Source: Hexactinellida sp. DTS-2022 (taxonomy: Eukaryota; Porifera; Hexactinellida). From it: DNA of 64,000 nucleotides. Positions 1 through 10,334 of this stretch are shown here, piece by piece (positions within the stretch are counted from its first letter, which is position 1; each line of letters starts with the position of its first letter). The position numbers were made by a program, and so were the translations under genes. The notes below the pieces were generated by a model, which saw nothing but the letters and a program-made list of their open reading frames with translations, did not search any database and was not told the DNA's origin. The stretch spans positions 124,001 to 188,000 of the forward strand of contig JAPNXP010000013.1 of assembly GCA_028753945.1 (NCBI GenBank), read 5' to 3'.

Positions 1-173
1 TCCGAACGAAACGGGCTGGAAATGGACTCCAGCTGTTTAAGCAGCTCTGACTCCCTCCGCTGGACTGCCCACATCAGCTCGTGAAATCGGCATCTGATCT
101 CCTGGCGCAGCTTCTCTAACAAGCTATCGAATTCCTCAAACTCCATTATATTATTCGGTGAAGAAACTGCCAT
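1..173 (-). CDS. 5' part of a coiled-coil gene, probably of the NHL-repeat family (runs off the window)
   Basis: An open frame starts at an ATG at 173 and runs 57 codons to the window edge without a stop. The peptide is rich in Glu, Leu, Arg and Gln (LLEKLRQEI, RRESELLKQLESI), as expected of a coiled coil. Its style matches the N-terminal 45 or so residues of the four NHL-repeat genes at 41 to 49 kb, which also start with a short leader followed by a helix of the type 'RRxELLxxLxxLE'. The family assignment is inference, because the diagnostic NHL propeller would lie outside the window. It is the downstream neighbour of UBXN6, 261 bp away on the same strand. Another coiled-coil protein is possible. 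Confidence 0.5.
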   Translation of the reverse strand, partial: MAVSSPNNIMEFEEFDSLLEKLRQEIRCRFHELMWAVQRRESELLKQLESISSPFRS

Positions 174-434
174 ATGTGTATTCAAATAGCTTACGGTATC
201 GAACTTGTATTCTCAATTAATTTATATACTTGTAGTGCAATGAACTTGCATTATACACTTGCAGATAATTATGATCATAGTATAATTATTCCCTGTTAAG
301 TTTCTAATTATAAGCATCAGTGTACGTAGTGGTCAGATAATTATAATTATAAACTTGAACTTCAATATATACTTCTCAGTAATTTGTAGGATTGACGACG
401 CAAACAAAAGAAAAAGCAATCTCTACCAGCAGGA

Positions 435-3400
435 CTAGCTCATTCTTTTGATATTTCTCATAAGACATGGCTTTAGAGACAAATCAGATTTTGTTTGCGA
501 ATCGATTCTCATATTGACGAGCGCAGCGGGCACTAGGTCTGCTTCCTGCAGAGAGCTGTTCATGCTCTCCAGTTTCTTGCCGCCCTGGTGGAACAGCGAG
601 AATAGCGTAGACTCCTGCGAGAGGGACTGACTCACGAAGGAGAACAAGTCGATAACCTTCTCTCTCGCCCTGAAGGTGGCCTGTAAAACCAGCCCATTAA
701 GCAGCCTGACTCTAACCACGCAGAACTGGTACTGCCTAGCGGCGTGTTGCTCCAGTCTCTCTCTCTGCCCGCGGGTGAGCAGCATCTCATTAACCCCGAC
801 CTGCTCCCGCTTGAGCTGCTGCTCCCTTAAGAGCTCCTCCGGCTTAAGGATGAAGAAGGAGGCTGGCAGGTCCGGGAACTTGTGCACAGAGGCGCAGGCC
901 CTGTACACGTGTGTGTCTCTGTTCAGCTCTAGCTTTATGGGAGACACGCTTGTCAACAGCTCAACCGCGGTGTTCAGGTGCTCCATCTGCTTACCCAACT
1001 CATCAACAACAACAACAACAACAACATCTGTAGAAGCAGTCTGCTTTGCTGCCTCAGGGCTATCTGGTATAGTTATTAAGTCATCATCTTGCTTGTCTCT
1101 ATCTTCACTTCGGGACTCCGCAGCTATTCCTTCTGTTACAGGTTCTACGTCTAACGGGTCGGGTTTGGGGAGTATATAGAATAGATCGTCATTCCCCTAA
1201 CACCAAATGTAATATAATATAAATAGACGCATTCCTTATGCCTATACTGTATCTACCTGGAACTCTCTCAGCTCCTGTACGAACCCCACGGCCAGCAGGA
1301 ACTGCTCGGTCCCCGTAACACAGAGCACCTTATCCTTCAAGGCCTTACTCCCACAGCGAATGCTCCTGTACTTATCTTCCCGGGGGTGTTCTAGAATGTT
1401 CCTCAGACACTTCCCTAGGGTGTCCACGCAGGCCGTCAGCTTGTCCTTCTCTATCAGCCCCGCGGTTGTACCGACTAGGTGGGTGGTGAGGGGCGAGTTG
1501 GTCCCGAGGGTGTGTATCATGAGACAGGAGGCGTACAGGGGCTCCTGTGCATACATAGCCTGCAGCGTCTCTTGCAGGTGGGCCAGTCTCTGTCCATACT
1601 CCACAGTCTTACCTATATAACTATATCATTAGCACTATAGCGAACCCTACACACAACTTATTGTCAGCACTAATAGATATTACATATACTAATGCACCAC
1701 AGCATAAATATATAACAGTTCTATTGAATGGGGTACTGCGCCCGTACGATATACTCCCCAGCGGCTGTAGCGAAGTGTATGTGTCCGCTCTCGCTCTCTG
1801 CGGCTTCTGTCACCAGAGAAGCGTGCTTCCCAGTCGGATCTAACACGTACTCCACCACTGCCCCCTCCTCGCTAAGCCGCAGAGCCAGCCCCTTATTACC
1901 CTCCGCAGACATGGACTGTCTCTGCAGGGTCTCCACGGGTATCAGCTTAGTTAGCGTTATCCCCAATATAGGGTACCTCAGCATTACGTCATAGAGCGTA
2001 TCTCTGATTAGGGGCACGCCCACCCAGTAGCCAGAGCCCCTGGCCCGCTGGATATTGTCCGGTAACCCGATTAGGTTGTCAGAGAACACCTCTCTGCTGC
2101 CCGCTTTGCTACCTGCGAAGTAGTAGCGAGTTATGCGCGCGATTGAGAACTCTGCTATGAGCACGGACTCCCCGTCTCTGTGGAGCTCTATCCCATTCGG
2201 GAAGTGCAAGTCGGATACGAGCAGTGTGACATGCCCCGTCAACAGATCGTATCTGTATACCCTGCCGTCCTGTCCGTGTTCCAGCAGCGCCAGCAGCGGC
2301 CTAGTAGCAGGGAACTTTGTTGTAGAGTCTGTGAACAGGAAGCTGTTGTCTGTCGGTATGACCACCAGGCTGTTGGGGAGATTAATCGGCGTGTCCAGGT
2401 ACCCTGGCTGGTTCCTCAGGTCCAGCAGAAGAGTCTTAGACCTGTCCTTAATAGAAACAGAGTATATCCCGTATATGCTGTCTATCACGATAAGCGTGTG
2501 TTCATTCAGCAGCCGGACGCCGAGAATCCTCCCACAGTCGGTCAGGTCGTCCGCCAGAGAGCTGCGGTTGCACCTACCGCTGTCCACTGGCTCCCTACCG
2601 GTGCGCACTAGAGGAGTGACGTCATGGAAGTCCGGGCTAATCTGCACTAACAGGCCGTTGTACGTCCCCGTGTAGAGGTGCCCTTGTGAGTCTATAGCTA
2701 TCGACTCGCACCCGGGCAGACGTATCTTCTGAGAGGCGCTAAGGGGGCTGGTCACGCTGCCCTCTAGCCTGTGAGCAGCAGGGGACAGAGAGTAGGGGGC
2801 GGGTGAGATCGGGGAGGGGATTAGGATCACAATCAGTACGACGACCACAAGGAGAGATAGGAATGTTATAGTTATAAGAAAACAGACGCTAACAACAGGG
2901 TTTGTTGTTACACTCTTTTCGGGTGGCAACTGTTCCTCTCTCGGAGCCTTGACGCGATGAGTTAGTTGTGAGTCTTCGGACATTAGCTAACTTAATTCCA
3001 TAATATTATGTTGGATGAGCATACGTACACATGATACCCGATACATACACTATAACACACAGTATAACACACAGTATAACACTATAGTATAACATTAAAG
3101 AATTAAAGAAGTATAGTATAACGAGACTCACCAGTTACCGGACAGTCTACCAGCACTCTAGCATACCCCCCTGCCGCTACCACGGCCTCGGGACTGTCCC
3201 CTGTAGTTAGCTTATTAGCTACCTTAATTGCTAGCGAGTCGACAGCGACCTGAGTATTCCCATCTCTCTCTAGCTCTCGCTTTGCCTCGGTCAGCATTCC
3301 AGCCTCGGACCTAGCGACCTTAGAGCTAACTGGTTTCTGTACCGGAGGCGCCGGGGCCTTAGTCTCGTAGCGAGAGAGAGCGGCGGAGCCAGCTGATCGC

Positions 3401-3621
3401 GAGGAGCTGCTCTGTCTACACAACATATAACTAACAGCTATAACTACATACTCATAAGCTTACGGTCTGGCTTCTGGCTGCGTGGTGACGGGGGCGGGGA
3501 CGGGGGCGGGAGGGGAGGCTCCCTCGGGTCCGGAGTCGCGAGAAGATCCGAGGACCGTGCCAGAGCCCGGCTGCGTGGCGAAGTGGATCTTAGACTTGGC
3601 TTTCTTAACGAAACTTTTCAT
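435..3621 (-). CDS. UBXN6: UBX domain-containing protein 6 (UBXD1-like p97 cofactor), four exons
   Basis: Exons, all minus strand: 3621-3464, 3415-3132, 1612-1257 and 1196-435, joined in phases 2, 1 and 0 at GT/AG sites, giving about 519 residues (human about 441). Exon 1 starts MKSFVKKAKSKI, like the human N-terminus. Across the exon 2/3 join the reading CPVTG-K continues the conserved segment before the PUB domain. Exon 3 holds the PUB domain (CLMIHTLGT, then LRNILEHPREDKYRSI and TEQFLLAVGF), which binds the tail of the AAA ATPase p97/VCP. Exon 4 has the FILKPEELLREQ helix and the C-terminal UBX domain (VRVRLLNGLVLQATF to LVPAALVNM). By family knowledge it is a p97 adaptor in endolysosomal and ER-associated sorting. 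Exon 4 carries an eight-valine tract encoded by a GTT repeat (about 1004-1026). Intron 2 (3131-1613) contains the whole APMAP gene on the same strand. Confidence 0.88.
1721..2983 (-). CDS. APMAP: Adipocyte plasma membrane-associated protein-like (strictosidine synthase fold), nested in a UBXN6 intron
   Basis: Single-exon gene of 420 residues. A short cytoplasmic N-terminus is followed by one membrane helix (about residues 29-55), so this is a type II membrane protein. The rest is a six-bladed propeller of the strictosidine synthase/paraoxonase-like class: GCESIAIDSQGHLYTGTYNG, LADDLTDCGRILGVRLL, LFTDSTTKF, DGRVYRYDLLTGHVTLL, LHFPNGIELHRDGESVLIAE, IGLPDNIQRARGSGYWVGVP. These match APMAP in order and length (human 416). 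APMAP has reported arylesterase-like activity; that is family knowledge. The gene lies wholly inside UBXN6 intron 2, reads in the same direction, and leaves about 110 to 150 bp to each splice site. How it is transcribed independently of its host is not visible. Confidence 0.9.
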   Translation of the reverse strand: MSEDSQLTHRVKAPREEQLPPEKSVTTNPVVSVCFLITITFLSLLVVVVLIVILIPSPISPAPYSLSPAAHRLEGSVTSPLSASQKIRLPGCESIAIDSQGHLYTGTYNGLLVQISPDFHDVTPLVRTGREPVDSGRCNRSSLADDLTDCGRILGVRLLNEHTLIVIDSIYGIYSVSIKDRSKTLLLDLRNQPGYLDTPINLPNSLVVIPTDNSFLFTDSTTKFPATRPLLALLEHGQDGRVYRYDLLTGHVTLLVSDLHFPNGIELHRDGESVLIAEFSIARITRYYFAGSKAGSREVFSDNLIGLPDNIQRARGSGYWVGVPLIRDTLYDVMLRYPILGITLTKLIPVETLQRQSMSAEGNKGLALRLSEEGAVVEYVLDPTGKHASLVTEAAESESGHIHFATAAGEYIVRAQYPIQ

Positions 3622-3779
3622 TATCTGTAGCTACGTATACAACAAGACAATGGTTTGAAAAAGGAGAATAATAGAACTCTAATTAGATCAGTTATGATTA
3701 CAAATAAATTATTACACAAATATACAAATATCTACTTTGCTTGACGCTGCGAAGTGCACTGCAGTTAAAAGTTAATTAT

Positions 3780-4865
3780 TCAAGTGTAGCCGAGTCGTGT
3801 TAATAAAGGCGCGTTTTTGTGTGCTTTTTCTAAAAACTCAGAAGGCAGTTCTGATTTCCATTTGTAGAGTGATTCGTTGTAGATGGCTTGAGACACCTGG
3901 TTGGTAGAGGGCTCTAGTTTAGAAAGTTTTATCTCCCCGTTTCCCACAATCTGCTCGTGGTGCATGATCCTGCTGTCCCACGGTATTCCCAGGAAGCTGA
4001 ACACCCGCTTGAGCTCGCTCTCCGTATTCTGTATTAAGTTCTCATAGAACACCTGCAGACAGTGCAGCTCTCGGGACTTACGGTTTATCTGGGTGCACTG
4101 GTTAACCATGTTTTCGCAAACGTTGTTCCAGAACCCAAGCACCTTATCTCTGTCCTTTATATCCAAACCGAAAATGGTAACACCTCGCGTCATGATGGAG
4201 TGAGTAACAGCTCTGCCGTCGCGAATCATCAATATATATTTCGCGTTTGGGAATATCTTTTCCAAATCGCGAACATGCGCTAGGTTCAAAGGATCTTTGT
4301 TGCAATAATAGTCTGGCCTGCCTGCCGACTGTTCACGGAATATCTGCATTAGCATGGCAGCCATTACCCTACTCAGCGCACTCGGGTCTAGAGAGGCCTC
4401 GCTCAGTCGCTGCGCTTCTTTCTCCGACTTATTCCACCCGGAATACATTCTGAGAATCCGCGGGATTATCCTGGTCTCCTGGCCGCAGGAGATCTCCCTG
4501 TGCGCGTCGAGCAGCACCCGCATTAGCGTAGTGCCGCTGCGCGGGACCCCGCCCACAAATATAATCTCTCTCCGCATGTCGCGCTCCATCTGCCACCGGG
4601 ACACATTCTCCATTAGCTCTATTATTCTGTTGTCGTAGGGCTGCTCTCGCTCGATTTTGTTCAACAATTCAATGATTATGTGTTCAGTTAATTTCACGTG
4701 TTTCTTGTTCAGAGTGTTACCGGTTTTTCGCAATAAAGTGTTTGTACAAATGAGGAACAGAAACACGCCCACTACCACGCCGAGCAAGGGGTACCTCCTC
4801 TTCAGACGGAGAGGGCACATAGGGGAACTGTCAAACAATAAATACTGACTTATTAAGCCCAACAT
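3780..4865 (-). CDS. TPST: Protein-tyrosine sulfotransferase (Golgi)
   Basis: Single exon, 361 residues, close to human TPST1/2 (370 and 377). A type II signal anchor lies at about residues 27-46. The 5'-phosphosulfate loop is PRSGTTLMR at 108-116. The catalytic glutamate is in CGQETR (about residue 130). The 3'-phosphate binding segment is YILMIRDGRAVTHS. The enzyme transfers sulfate from PAPS to tyrosines of secreted and membrane proteins in the trans-Golgi. The ATG at 4865 is the first in frame and puts the membrane anchor at the usual place. It is 86 bp upstream of the YIF1 stop and about 158 bp from the UBXN6 start, on the same strand. Which vertebrate paralogue it matches cannot be said. 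Confidence 0.93.
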   Translation of the reverse strand: MLGLISQYLLFDSSPMCPLRLKRRYPLLGVVVGVFLFLICTNTLLRKTGNTLNKKHVKLTEHIIIELLNKIEREQPYDNRIIELMENVSRWQMERDMRREIIFVGGVPRSGTTLMRVLLDAHREISCGQETRIIPRILRMYSGWNKSEKEAQRLSEASLDPSALSRVMAAMLMQIFREQSAGRPDYYCNKDPLNLAHVRDLEKIFPNAKYILMIRDGRAVTHSIMTRGVTIFGLDIKDRDKVLGFWNNVCENMVNQCTQINRKSRELHCLQVFYENLIQNTESELKRVFSFLGIPWDSRIMHHEQIVGNGEIKLSKLEPSTNQVSQAIYNESLYKWKSELPSEFLEKAHKNAPLLTRLGYT

Positions 4866-4951
4866 TACTACTTACAAAACTCATATATAATATTATAATT
4901 AATTAGCAATAGAAAGAATAGCACACCTAATTCAATTGGGATTAACTCTTC

Positions 4952-5783
4952 TCAGCTGTAGTGCACCAAATGCCAAGTCAGCCAATACACCATAACAGGT
5001 TGTACCAGAGCTATCGCGATGTTGAGATAAGTTCTGTTGTAAGATTGTACCTCACCACTGAATACGCTGTTTAGACTATGGACTGTGAACAGAATATTGG
5101 ACAGAGTAGTCGCTAGTATGCTAATGTAGTAGCCATAGGTGCCCAGTATTCCGAATACACCGATACAGCAGACCATGTAGAAGAACTTATACCCGCTCAA
5201 CACACACAAGCGGTGCCATAGCCCCGAGGTATACAATCCAGCGATATACGTAGCAACTAGAGACGCGCATATTTCAATGGTTAACCAGACTAGCGCAGAG
5301 GTGGCGGTGATGCCCAGAAGATCGGGGGAGAACCTGCCCTGACTGCCTAGCACGTATCCCACCATTAGAATGTAGGTGACAAAGGACATAGAGGGGATGT
5401 ACAGGTCCGGGGTCTCCAGGGGGCGGGTCTCACTGCCTGGCGAAGTCGGGTAGGCGTAGAACCCGTTAGACTCCGAGCCTGAGAACGGGAACACGAGGTA
5501 GAGCAGCTTCCTCAGCACGTAGCTGGTGTCCACTGCCCAGTAGCTCTTGTACACGCCTCGGGTCTGAGTCGCGAAACTCTCCAGCTTCTGGTCCAGGAAC
5601 TCCTTGCCGGTAGCGGCCAGTGTCGGGCCGTATTGCAGGGCAGTGGCAGCCAAGGTCTCGCCGGAAATGTTAGAAGCCATCTGGCCCAGAAACATCTGTT
5701 GGTGGGAGGAATTCGCATAGGCTGCTTGTTGGTAGTCAAACTCGTAAGTATTCGGGGCAGCTTGTGAGTAGTCCATAGAGCTC

Positions 5784-5855
<72 letters not shown>

Positions 5856-6112
5856 AAGAACTGTTGCTCCTGTTGCTGTTGTTGTAGAAACTGGTCTTGT
5901 TGTGGTTGGCGCTGTTGTTGTTGTTGTTGTTGTTGTTGCTGTTGTTGAGTGTACTGTGAGCCTACATAGTTCCCCTGAGGAGCGTACGCAGACTGGTCCG
6001 GGGAGTATATGGGAGCCGGACTAGCGTTGTGGACAGGCGCAGGATTGGGTTGGGAGTTGGGGACCGGCGCACTGAATGGAGGGTTCGGAGGGTAGGGATA
6101 GTTGTAGGACAT
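4952..6112 (-). CDS. YIF1: YIF1 family protein (ER-Golgi membrane protein) with a long polyglutamine N-terminus
   Basis: 386 residues from the ATG at 6112 (MSYNYPYPP); the frame stays open 10 codons further upstream but without an ATG. The N-terminal half is Pro-, Gln- and Asn-rich, with two glutamine tracts, the longer one 24 pure CAA codons. The C-terminal half carries the YIF1 core: FLDQKLESFA, YKSYWAVDTSYVLRKL, LYIPSMSFVTYILMVGYVLGSQGRFSPDLLGITATSALVWL, then several membrane helices to the C-terminus. YIF1 proteins pair with YIPF/Yip1 proteins in early secretory membranes. Known animal YIF1A/B have short, non-repetitive N-termini, so the glutamine tracts look lineage-specific. Single exon. 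Confidence 0.92.
5784..5855. repeat. (TTG/CAA)24 trinucleotide microsatellite coding polyglutamine
   Basis: 72 bp of uninterrupted triplet repeat inside the YIF1 coding region, read as CAA (Gln) on the minus strand. A second, interrupted tract lies at about 5917-5947. A related AAC/GTT repeat at about 1004-1026 in UBXN6 is read as valine. Because the codons are pure CAA, the tract is likely to vary in length between individuals. Confidence 0.95.
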
Positions 6113-6384
6113 CGCTATAGTACATATTGTAAACACCAACAAGTTATACGTACATAACTGATAATAAATATATTAATTAAAATATGACAATAATCTCAGT
6201 TCAATAAATAGCAAAAGTTACAGGTATTATGATGCTACTCCTCACTAGCCTAGCTAACAACAACAACAAATTGAGTTTTAGGGGTAAATACTGTTAGTTA
6301 TAAACATGCATTATTTCATACTTAGCAGACAGAGACTATTCTAACTACTTGAATAATTACTGAATAATTACAGACATGATGACG

Positions 6385-7317
6385 TCACAGGAAGTAGTCC
6401 GGAATGCGTCTGGTCACGAGCGGCTCTCCGCGTCTGGGGGCGGGGTCGAACTGCAGAAACGTGTACTTGAGGATGTCGTCTAATTCCATCAGTGCAGCTT
6501 GGTTGCCACAGCGGTAGCAGTAGTTGGGAGCGGAGAATATGGTGACGACATGTTTCTCGTGGCACCAGTTGTACCCCTCCATGACCAGCTGGTGAGCGCG
6601 GGATATCAAGGTCAGCGCGTTGTTGTGGTTGAAGTTCTCGGAGATGTCCTGTCCGAAGGTGTACCCCGCCCCCCTGGGGGATATGCCCCACCCACACCGG
6701 TCGTCTGGGTCGCTCCAGAGGAGGTCGCACATGGGACCCTCGTGTGGCACCTCTTGCAGACGGTCCAGGCTACGAATGTGGTCCAGAGTGTCGATAGAGG
6801 GGGAGAGACCCCCGTGCAGACAGAATATCTGACTCTCCACCAGGGCTGTCAGAGGCAGGTAGTCGAACAGATCTGTGAAATACTTCCACACATTCGGGTT
6901 TCCGTACTTCCTGAGACACTCGTCATAGAACCCATACACCTGGGTTATCTGACGGGACTCGTGGTTCCCTCGCAGAAGGGTGACGCGGTGAGGGAATCTG
7001 GTCTTCAGAGAAACCAGCAGACTGGCAGTCTCCACCGAGTAGTAGCCGCGATCCACGTAGTCCCCCATGAAGAGGTAGTTTGTGTTGGGACTGTCCCCCC
7101 CTATGCGGAACAGCTCCATCAGGTCGTAGAACTGTCCGTGCACATCTCCACACACCGTCACGGGACACTTGAGCTCCTGCACTGTGGACTCTTTCGAGAG
7201 AATCTCCTTTGCTTTCTCGCAGAGAGTTTTGACGTCGTTCTCATCCAAGAACTGACAATTGTTCAGTTTCTCAATCCATGAGTCTAGCGTTCCTGCCCAA
7301 ACACGGTCTTCTACCAT
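6385..7317 (-). CDS. PPP2CA: Serine/threonine protein phosphatase 2A catalytic subunit, copy 1 (intact)
   Basis: Single exon, 310 residues (human 309). All metal-binding motifs of the PPP phosphatases are present: GDVHGQ, GDYVDRG and RGNHES, then LHGGLSP and [12 protein letters not shown]. The C-terminus is TRRIPDYFL, so the Tyr-Phe-Leu end used for carboxyl methylation (Leu309) and holoenzyme assembly is kept. The position of human Thr304, a phosphosite, is isoleucine. The ATG at 7317 gives the expected N-terminal length. A second copy lies 3.1 kb upstream (10406-11365); the two are almost identical in DNA over about 520 bp of the middle but diverge at both ends, which suggests gene conversion. 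The MULE transposon lies between them. Confidence 0.95.
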   Translation of the reverse strand: MVEDRVWAGTLDSWIEKLNNCQFLDENDVKTLCEKAKEILSKESTVQELKCPVTVCGDVHGQFYDLMELFRIGGDSPNTNYLFMGDYVDRGYYSVETASLLVSLKTRFPHRVTLLRGNHESRQITQVYGFYDECLRKYGNPNVWKYFTDLFDYLPLTALVESQIFCLHGGLSPSIDTLDHIRSLDRLQEVPHEGPMCDLLWSDPDDRCGWGISPRGAGYTFGQDISENFNHNNALTLISRAHQLVMEGYNWCHEKHVVTIFSAPNYCYRCGNQAALMELDDILKYTFLQFDPAPRRGEPLVTRRIPDYFL

Positions 7318-7667
7318 TCTATTATTATAACCTACTAGACGACTTTCAAGGAATATATAACTTACTTACACACATAGGGCTCGTATCTCCTATAAATAGA
7401 CATCCGTCAGTACGGTAGGCGCATGCGCTCAGTACTTTTAAATATATGATACATTGACGTCAATCAGAAAGCGAACAGACTACACAGGCTAAACCCCCTC
7501 CCATTCTAGTAAACAGACCCATAGGGAGTGGCCTTCCCACCTATCATGTTTTAAGAAAAATTATATTACCCAGATAAGCCTCTTGTTATAATCTGATTTC
7601 ATGAACAAAAATGTAATCTGATTCTATACAAATATTTAAAAGTGCAAGATATAAATAAACAATGATG

Positions 7668-7717
7668 TCATAAGAAATACCCATGCCTTGGTTTAGTGGC
7701 TAATTGGTCTTTGCTCC
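7668..7717 (-). pseudogene. Stranded C-terminal codons of PP2A catalytic copy 2
   Basis: Read on the minus strand directly after the downstream target-site duplication, these bases encode SKDQLATKPRHGYFL followed by a TGA stop (7670-7668). They align residue for residue and at equal length with the end of copy 1 ([14 protein letters not shown]). Removing the transposon plus one 9-bp duplication joins them in frame to the copy 2 coding region. This fragment is therefore the original 3' end of copy 2, separated from its gene by the element. No start or promoter of its own is visible. Confidence 0.88.
7709..7717. repeat. Target-site duplication, left copy (CTTTGCTCC)
   Basis: A 9-bp direct repeat flanks the MULE exactly; the second copy is at 10480-10488. 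Nine bases is the usual duplication length for Mutator-like elements. It lies within PP2A coding sequence (Arg-Ser-Lys codons on the minus strand). Confidence 0.93.
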
Positions 7718-7860
7718 GGGTATAGGTCACTTCGTACCCAACACCCTTTCGTACCTTTATCACGACAACTTCGTACCCAATACTCTTTCGTACTCAACAC
7801 TCTTTCGTACCCAATACTCTTTCGTACTCAACACTTTTTCGTACCCGATACTATTCCATA
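7718..7860. repeat. MULE left terminal inverted repeat with subterminal tandem units
   Basis: Seven or so units built on TTCGTACCCAA / TTCGTACTCAACACT follow one another at 15 to 20 bp spacing. They are probable transposase binding sites, as subterminal repeats are in other MULEs (inference). The same motif appears inverted at the right end. Confidence 0.85.
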
Positions 7861-7969
7861 CTTGACATTACTACATCTAGGTATAAAGAAAGTTTAATTA
7901 TTAATAGTGTACTTCTAAATCTAAATCACTAAATTTCCTATCAAAGTCAAGTTAGTCAACACTGCACAT

Positions 7970-10080
7970 TTATCCTGAAACAGGCCCGTTCAAATGGCCA
8001 ACTGCTCTTAGTAATTGGGACGTGGAGATCTCGTTGTCCTGATAGCGTCGCCAAATTTCAAATATCTTTCCCTGTAGTTTTCTGTGTTGTGTCCGTTGAT
8101 GTCGCCGCAGTTTCCTTTCTGAAATTAGCCGAAGATGGAGTCTCACAGTTCTCGACTCGGAGTATAGAAGTGGGATTAAAACATACAGCTGCAGATTTCC
8201 TTTATCTGCAGCTTTGGAGTTCAATCGACGGTGGTAACCTTCTAAATCATTGTTCGTTCTTATGCTCTGCATGAATACGCACCAGTTTGAAGGTTTAAAC
8301 ACCGTTGAAAGAATCCATGTGTTCTCTACATACTGGACTAGGGGCTGCATATGTGTTGTGGCTTGTTCCTTAAGTGTATTGAACACAGGGATTATTTGTT
8401 CTTCTGGAAGAAATGGAAGGGCCATCAACTTCCTTACATAGTTGTACGTTGTGCCCTTCTCATTGTATGCTACCTGAAAAATTTGTAACAGTCAAAACGT
8501 CTACGATATCGATATATAACATATAAAGTAATTATCTACATACCTGGAAACCAAGTTGTTGCACATGCCGCCATATTGCTTGTCGCCAGTGAAAAACACA
8601 TCCTTGTATCTCCACCTGAAATAATGTCTCTCTGACTCCTTTCCAAATTGCTGCTTCGAAATCTGTGACCACTTTTGTTACAGCAATCGTATCTGGTAGT
8701 TTATCCAATATAGCTACTATTACCTGCAAGATAAATAAATAATAATAATAAGAACATATCTGCACATCTTACATACCTTCTCATAATCTACTGCTCTCCT
8801 CTGTGACATCAATGCATATGCTAGTGGAACTTGTTTGATATGCCCGTCTTTACTGATGAAGCCATGTATGCTAAATAGCTGATAAAAGGGTTTTTTGACC
8901 AACTTGAAGGTTCCATCCATGTACCATGTTTTGCATCTAGCTAATAGTTGAAGCTGTTTGTTAGTAGCAAATACAAGGTGTCTTGATGTTGTGCTTTGGA
9001 TATCAGATATAAGAAAGTTTTCTGGTAAGTATTCTTCAGCTAATGTAAAATCTACATTTCTGGGTTCTTCGGGACGCTTAGATTGTCTCAGTCTGTTTGC
9101 TGCCCTTGTAAGGTTCTCAATATCAGGGCGGCATGGTTCAGGAGCATCGTCTGGCAAATCCATCATGGCATTTTCGATCAATCCAGCAGCAGAAGTGAAG
9201 ATCTGTTCACATGCATGTCGTTTAACCTAAAAATGTGCAGGAATGTTTATATATTAGTAATAGTATTTATCCTTAATTAATTATTTAACTCTTACATCAT
9301 ACTACATACCTTTGCAATTGTATCAATTCTAAGATGTAATCCAGGCTCTCCTTGATGGCAGTGTTTGCACCGTCCACGTTTGAAGTTTCCTCCCTTCTGA
9401 ATTACTGTAGCTGGACAACGTGTGGACTTTCCTCTGATGTAGCAGCACCAGTACTGTGTTGCTTTTCCTGGTGGAGTTTTCCTAGTATAAGAGAAACCAA
9501 CTGTGTCCACTAGTTTATCTCGCGCCCGGGTAGTGCCACCAGTAATGATCGTATATCTCACGCTTACTTCTTCCATGGGGAAGTCAGAATCATCATTAAG
9601 TTCTTGAATGGAAGATTCATCTATTAGTAGTGGTACTGTGTAGGAATTATCGACATTGAATGACGAATTATCATTTGTAGTGTCCATATTATTATTGTTG
9701 TGTGATTGTAAGGAGGAACTCTCAACAACAGTAGAGTCATCCATTGGTTCGGGCTGATCATAATCATAATCAGTTGTCTGGTCCAGGGAGATACCAGGGA
9801 TTTGTAGCAAGTCCAGATGAGTGCTTTCTGCAGCTGGGAAACTGAAATTTAACATATCATCAGGCAATAGAGGAGGTGCTGCTGGAATAATATCTATGAT
9901 TTGACATGAGTTACAAGTCCACTGATATTCAATCTCCCCTTTTACCAGCCTTCTATAGAATGCGCGGTCTATAGGTATATCGCACACTCTATGCTGCCAT
10001 CTTTCACACCCTCCTTCACACATCAGTGCTTCCTGCGTTTCTTTGACAATTTTCTTGCATACGATGCATAGGTCACTCAT
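7970..10080 (-). CDS. MULE transposase with PHD finger and FLYWCH-type zinc finger, four exons
   Basis: Exons 10080-9310, 9226-8777, 8723-8544 and 8473-7970, with three short phase-0 introns (83, 53 and 70 bp), encode about 634 residues. The N-terminus is a PHD finger with all eight ligands in C4-H-C3 order (CIVC, CEGGC, WQHRVC, WTCNSC). An acidic, Ser/Asp/Asn-rich linker follows, then a FLYWCH/WRKY-like zinc domain (about residues 195-245: FSYTRKTPPGKATQYWCCYIRG, CPATVI, CKHCHQGEPGLH). The MULE DDE catalytic core is complete: WYMDGTFK (first Asp), VVTDFEAAIW (second Asp), CVFHWRQAIW (the C/H motif) and TNNDLEGYHRRLN (Glu). No disabling mutation was seen, so the element may still be active. 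Introns and phase were placed by hand from GT/AG sites. Confidence 0.87.
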
Positions 10081-10334
10081 AATTATTGATTAAGAGTATT
10101 TAAAACAGTATTTATACTCAAACATTTGTTTCGTCGACAAACCTGAGAAGGGCACTTTTTTCGTGAAGACATAAACAACCGATCACTGCATTTATAACAC
10201 TTGTAATTATATACCAAAAACAACTGAGCACTGCATTAATAACACTTATAATTATATTTCAAAAACAATTAGCCATTAGACAAAACAAATTCGTATCACA
10301 AAGTCACTTTGGTCACATTAAATAATATATGTTA

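Noticed and set aside
435-1196. Assignment of the UBX region to ASPSCR1/TUG
   Set aside because: UBX residues fit loosely, but the joined upstream exon has a PUB domain and the N-terminus matches UBXN6.
4952-6142. Upstream non-ATG starts for YIF1, EED, CRBN and HSCB
   Set aside because: Each frame opens with TTG further upstream, but an in-frame ATG follows within 4 to 16 codons and gives the expected N-terminus.
6499-7281. 260-codon plus-strand open frame opposite PP2A copy 1 (and a like one at 10553-11320)
   Set aside because: It is the antisense reading of a conserved coding region; both copies show it because the sense sequence is duplicated. No family resemblance.
7718-7860. CRISPR-like regularly spaced repeats
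   Set aside because: Units vary, the spacers are short and degenerate, the array is mirrored at the other transposon end, and the genome is eukaryotic.
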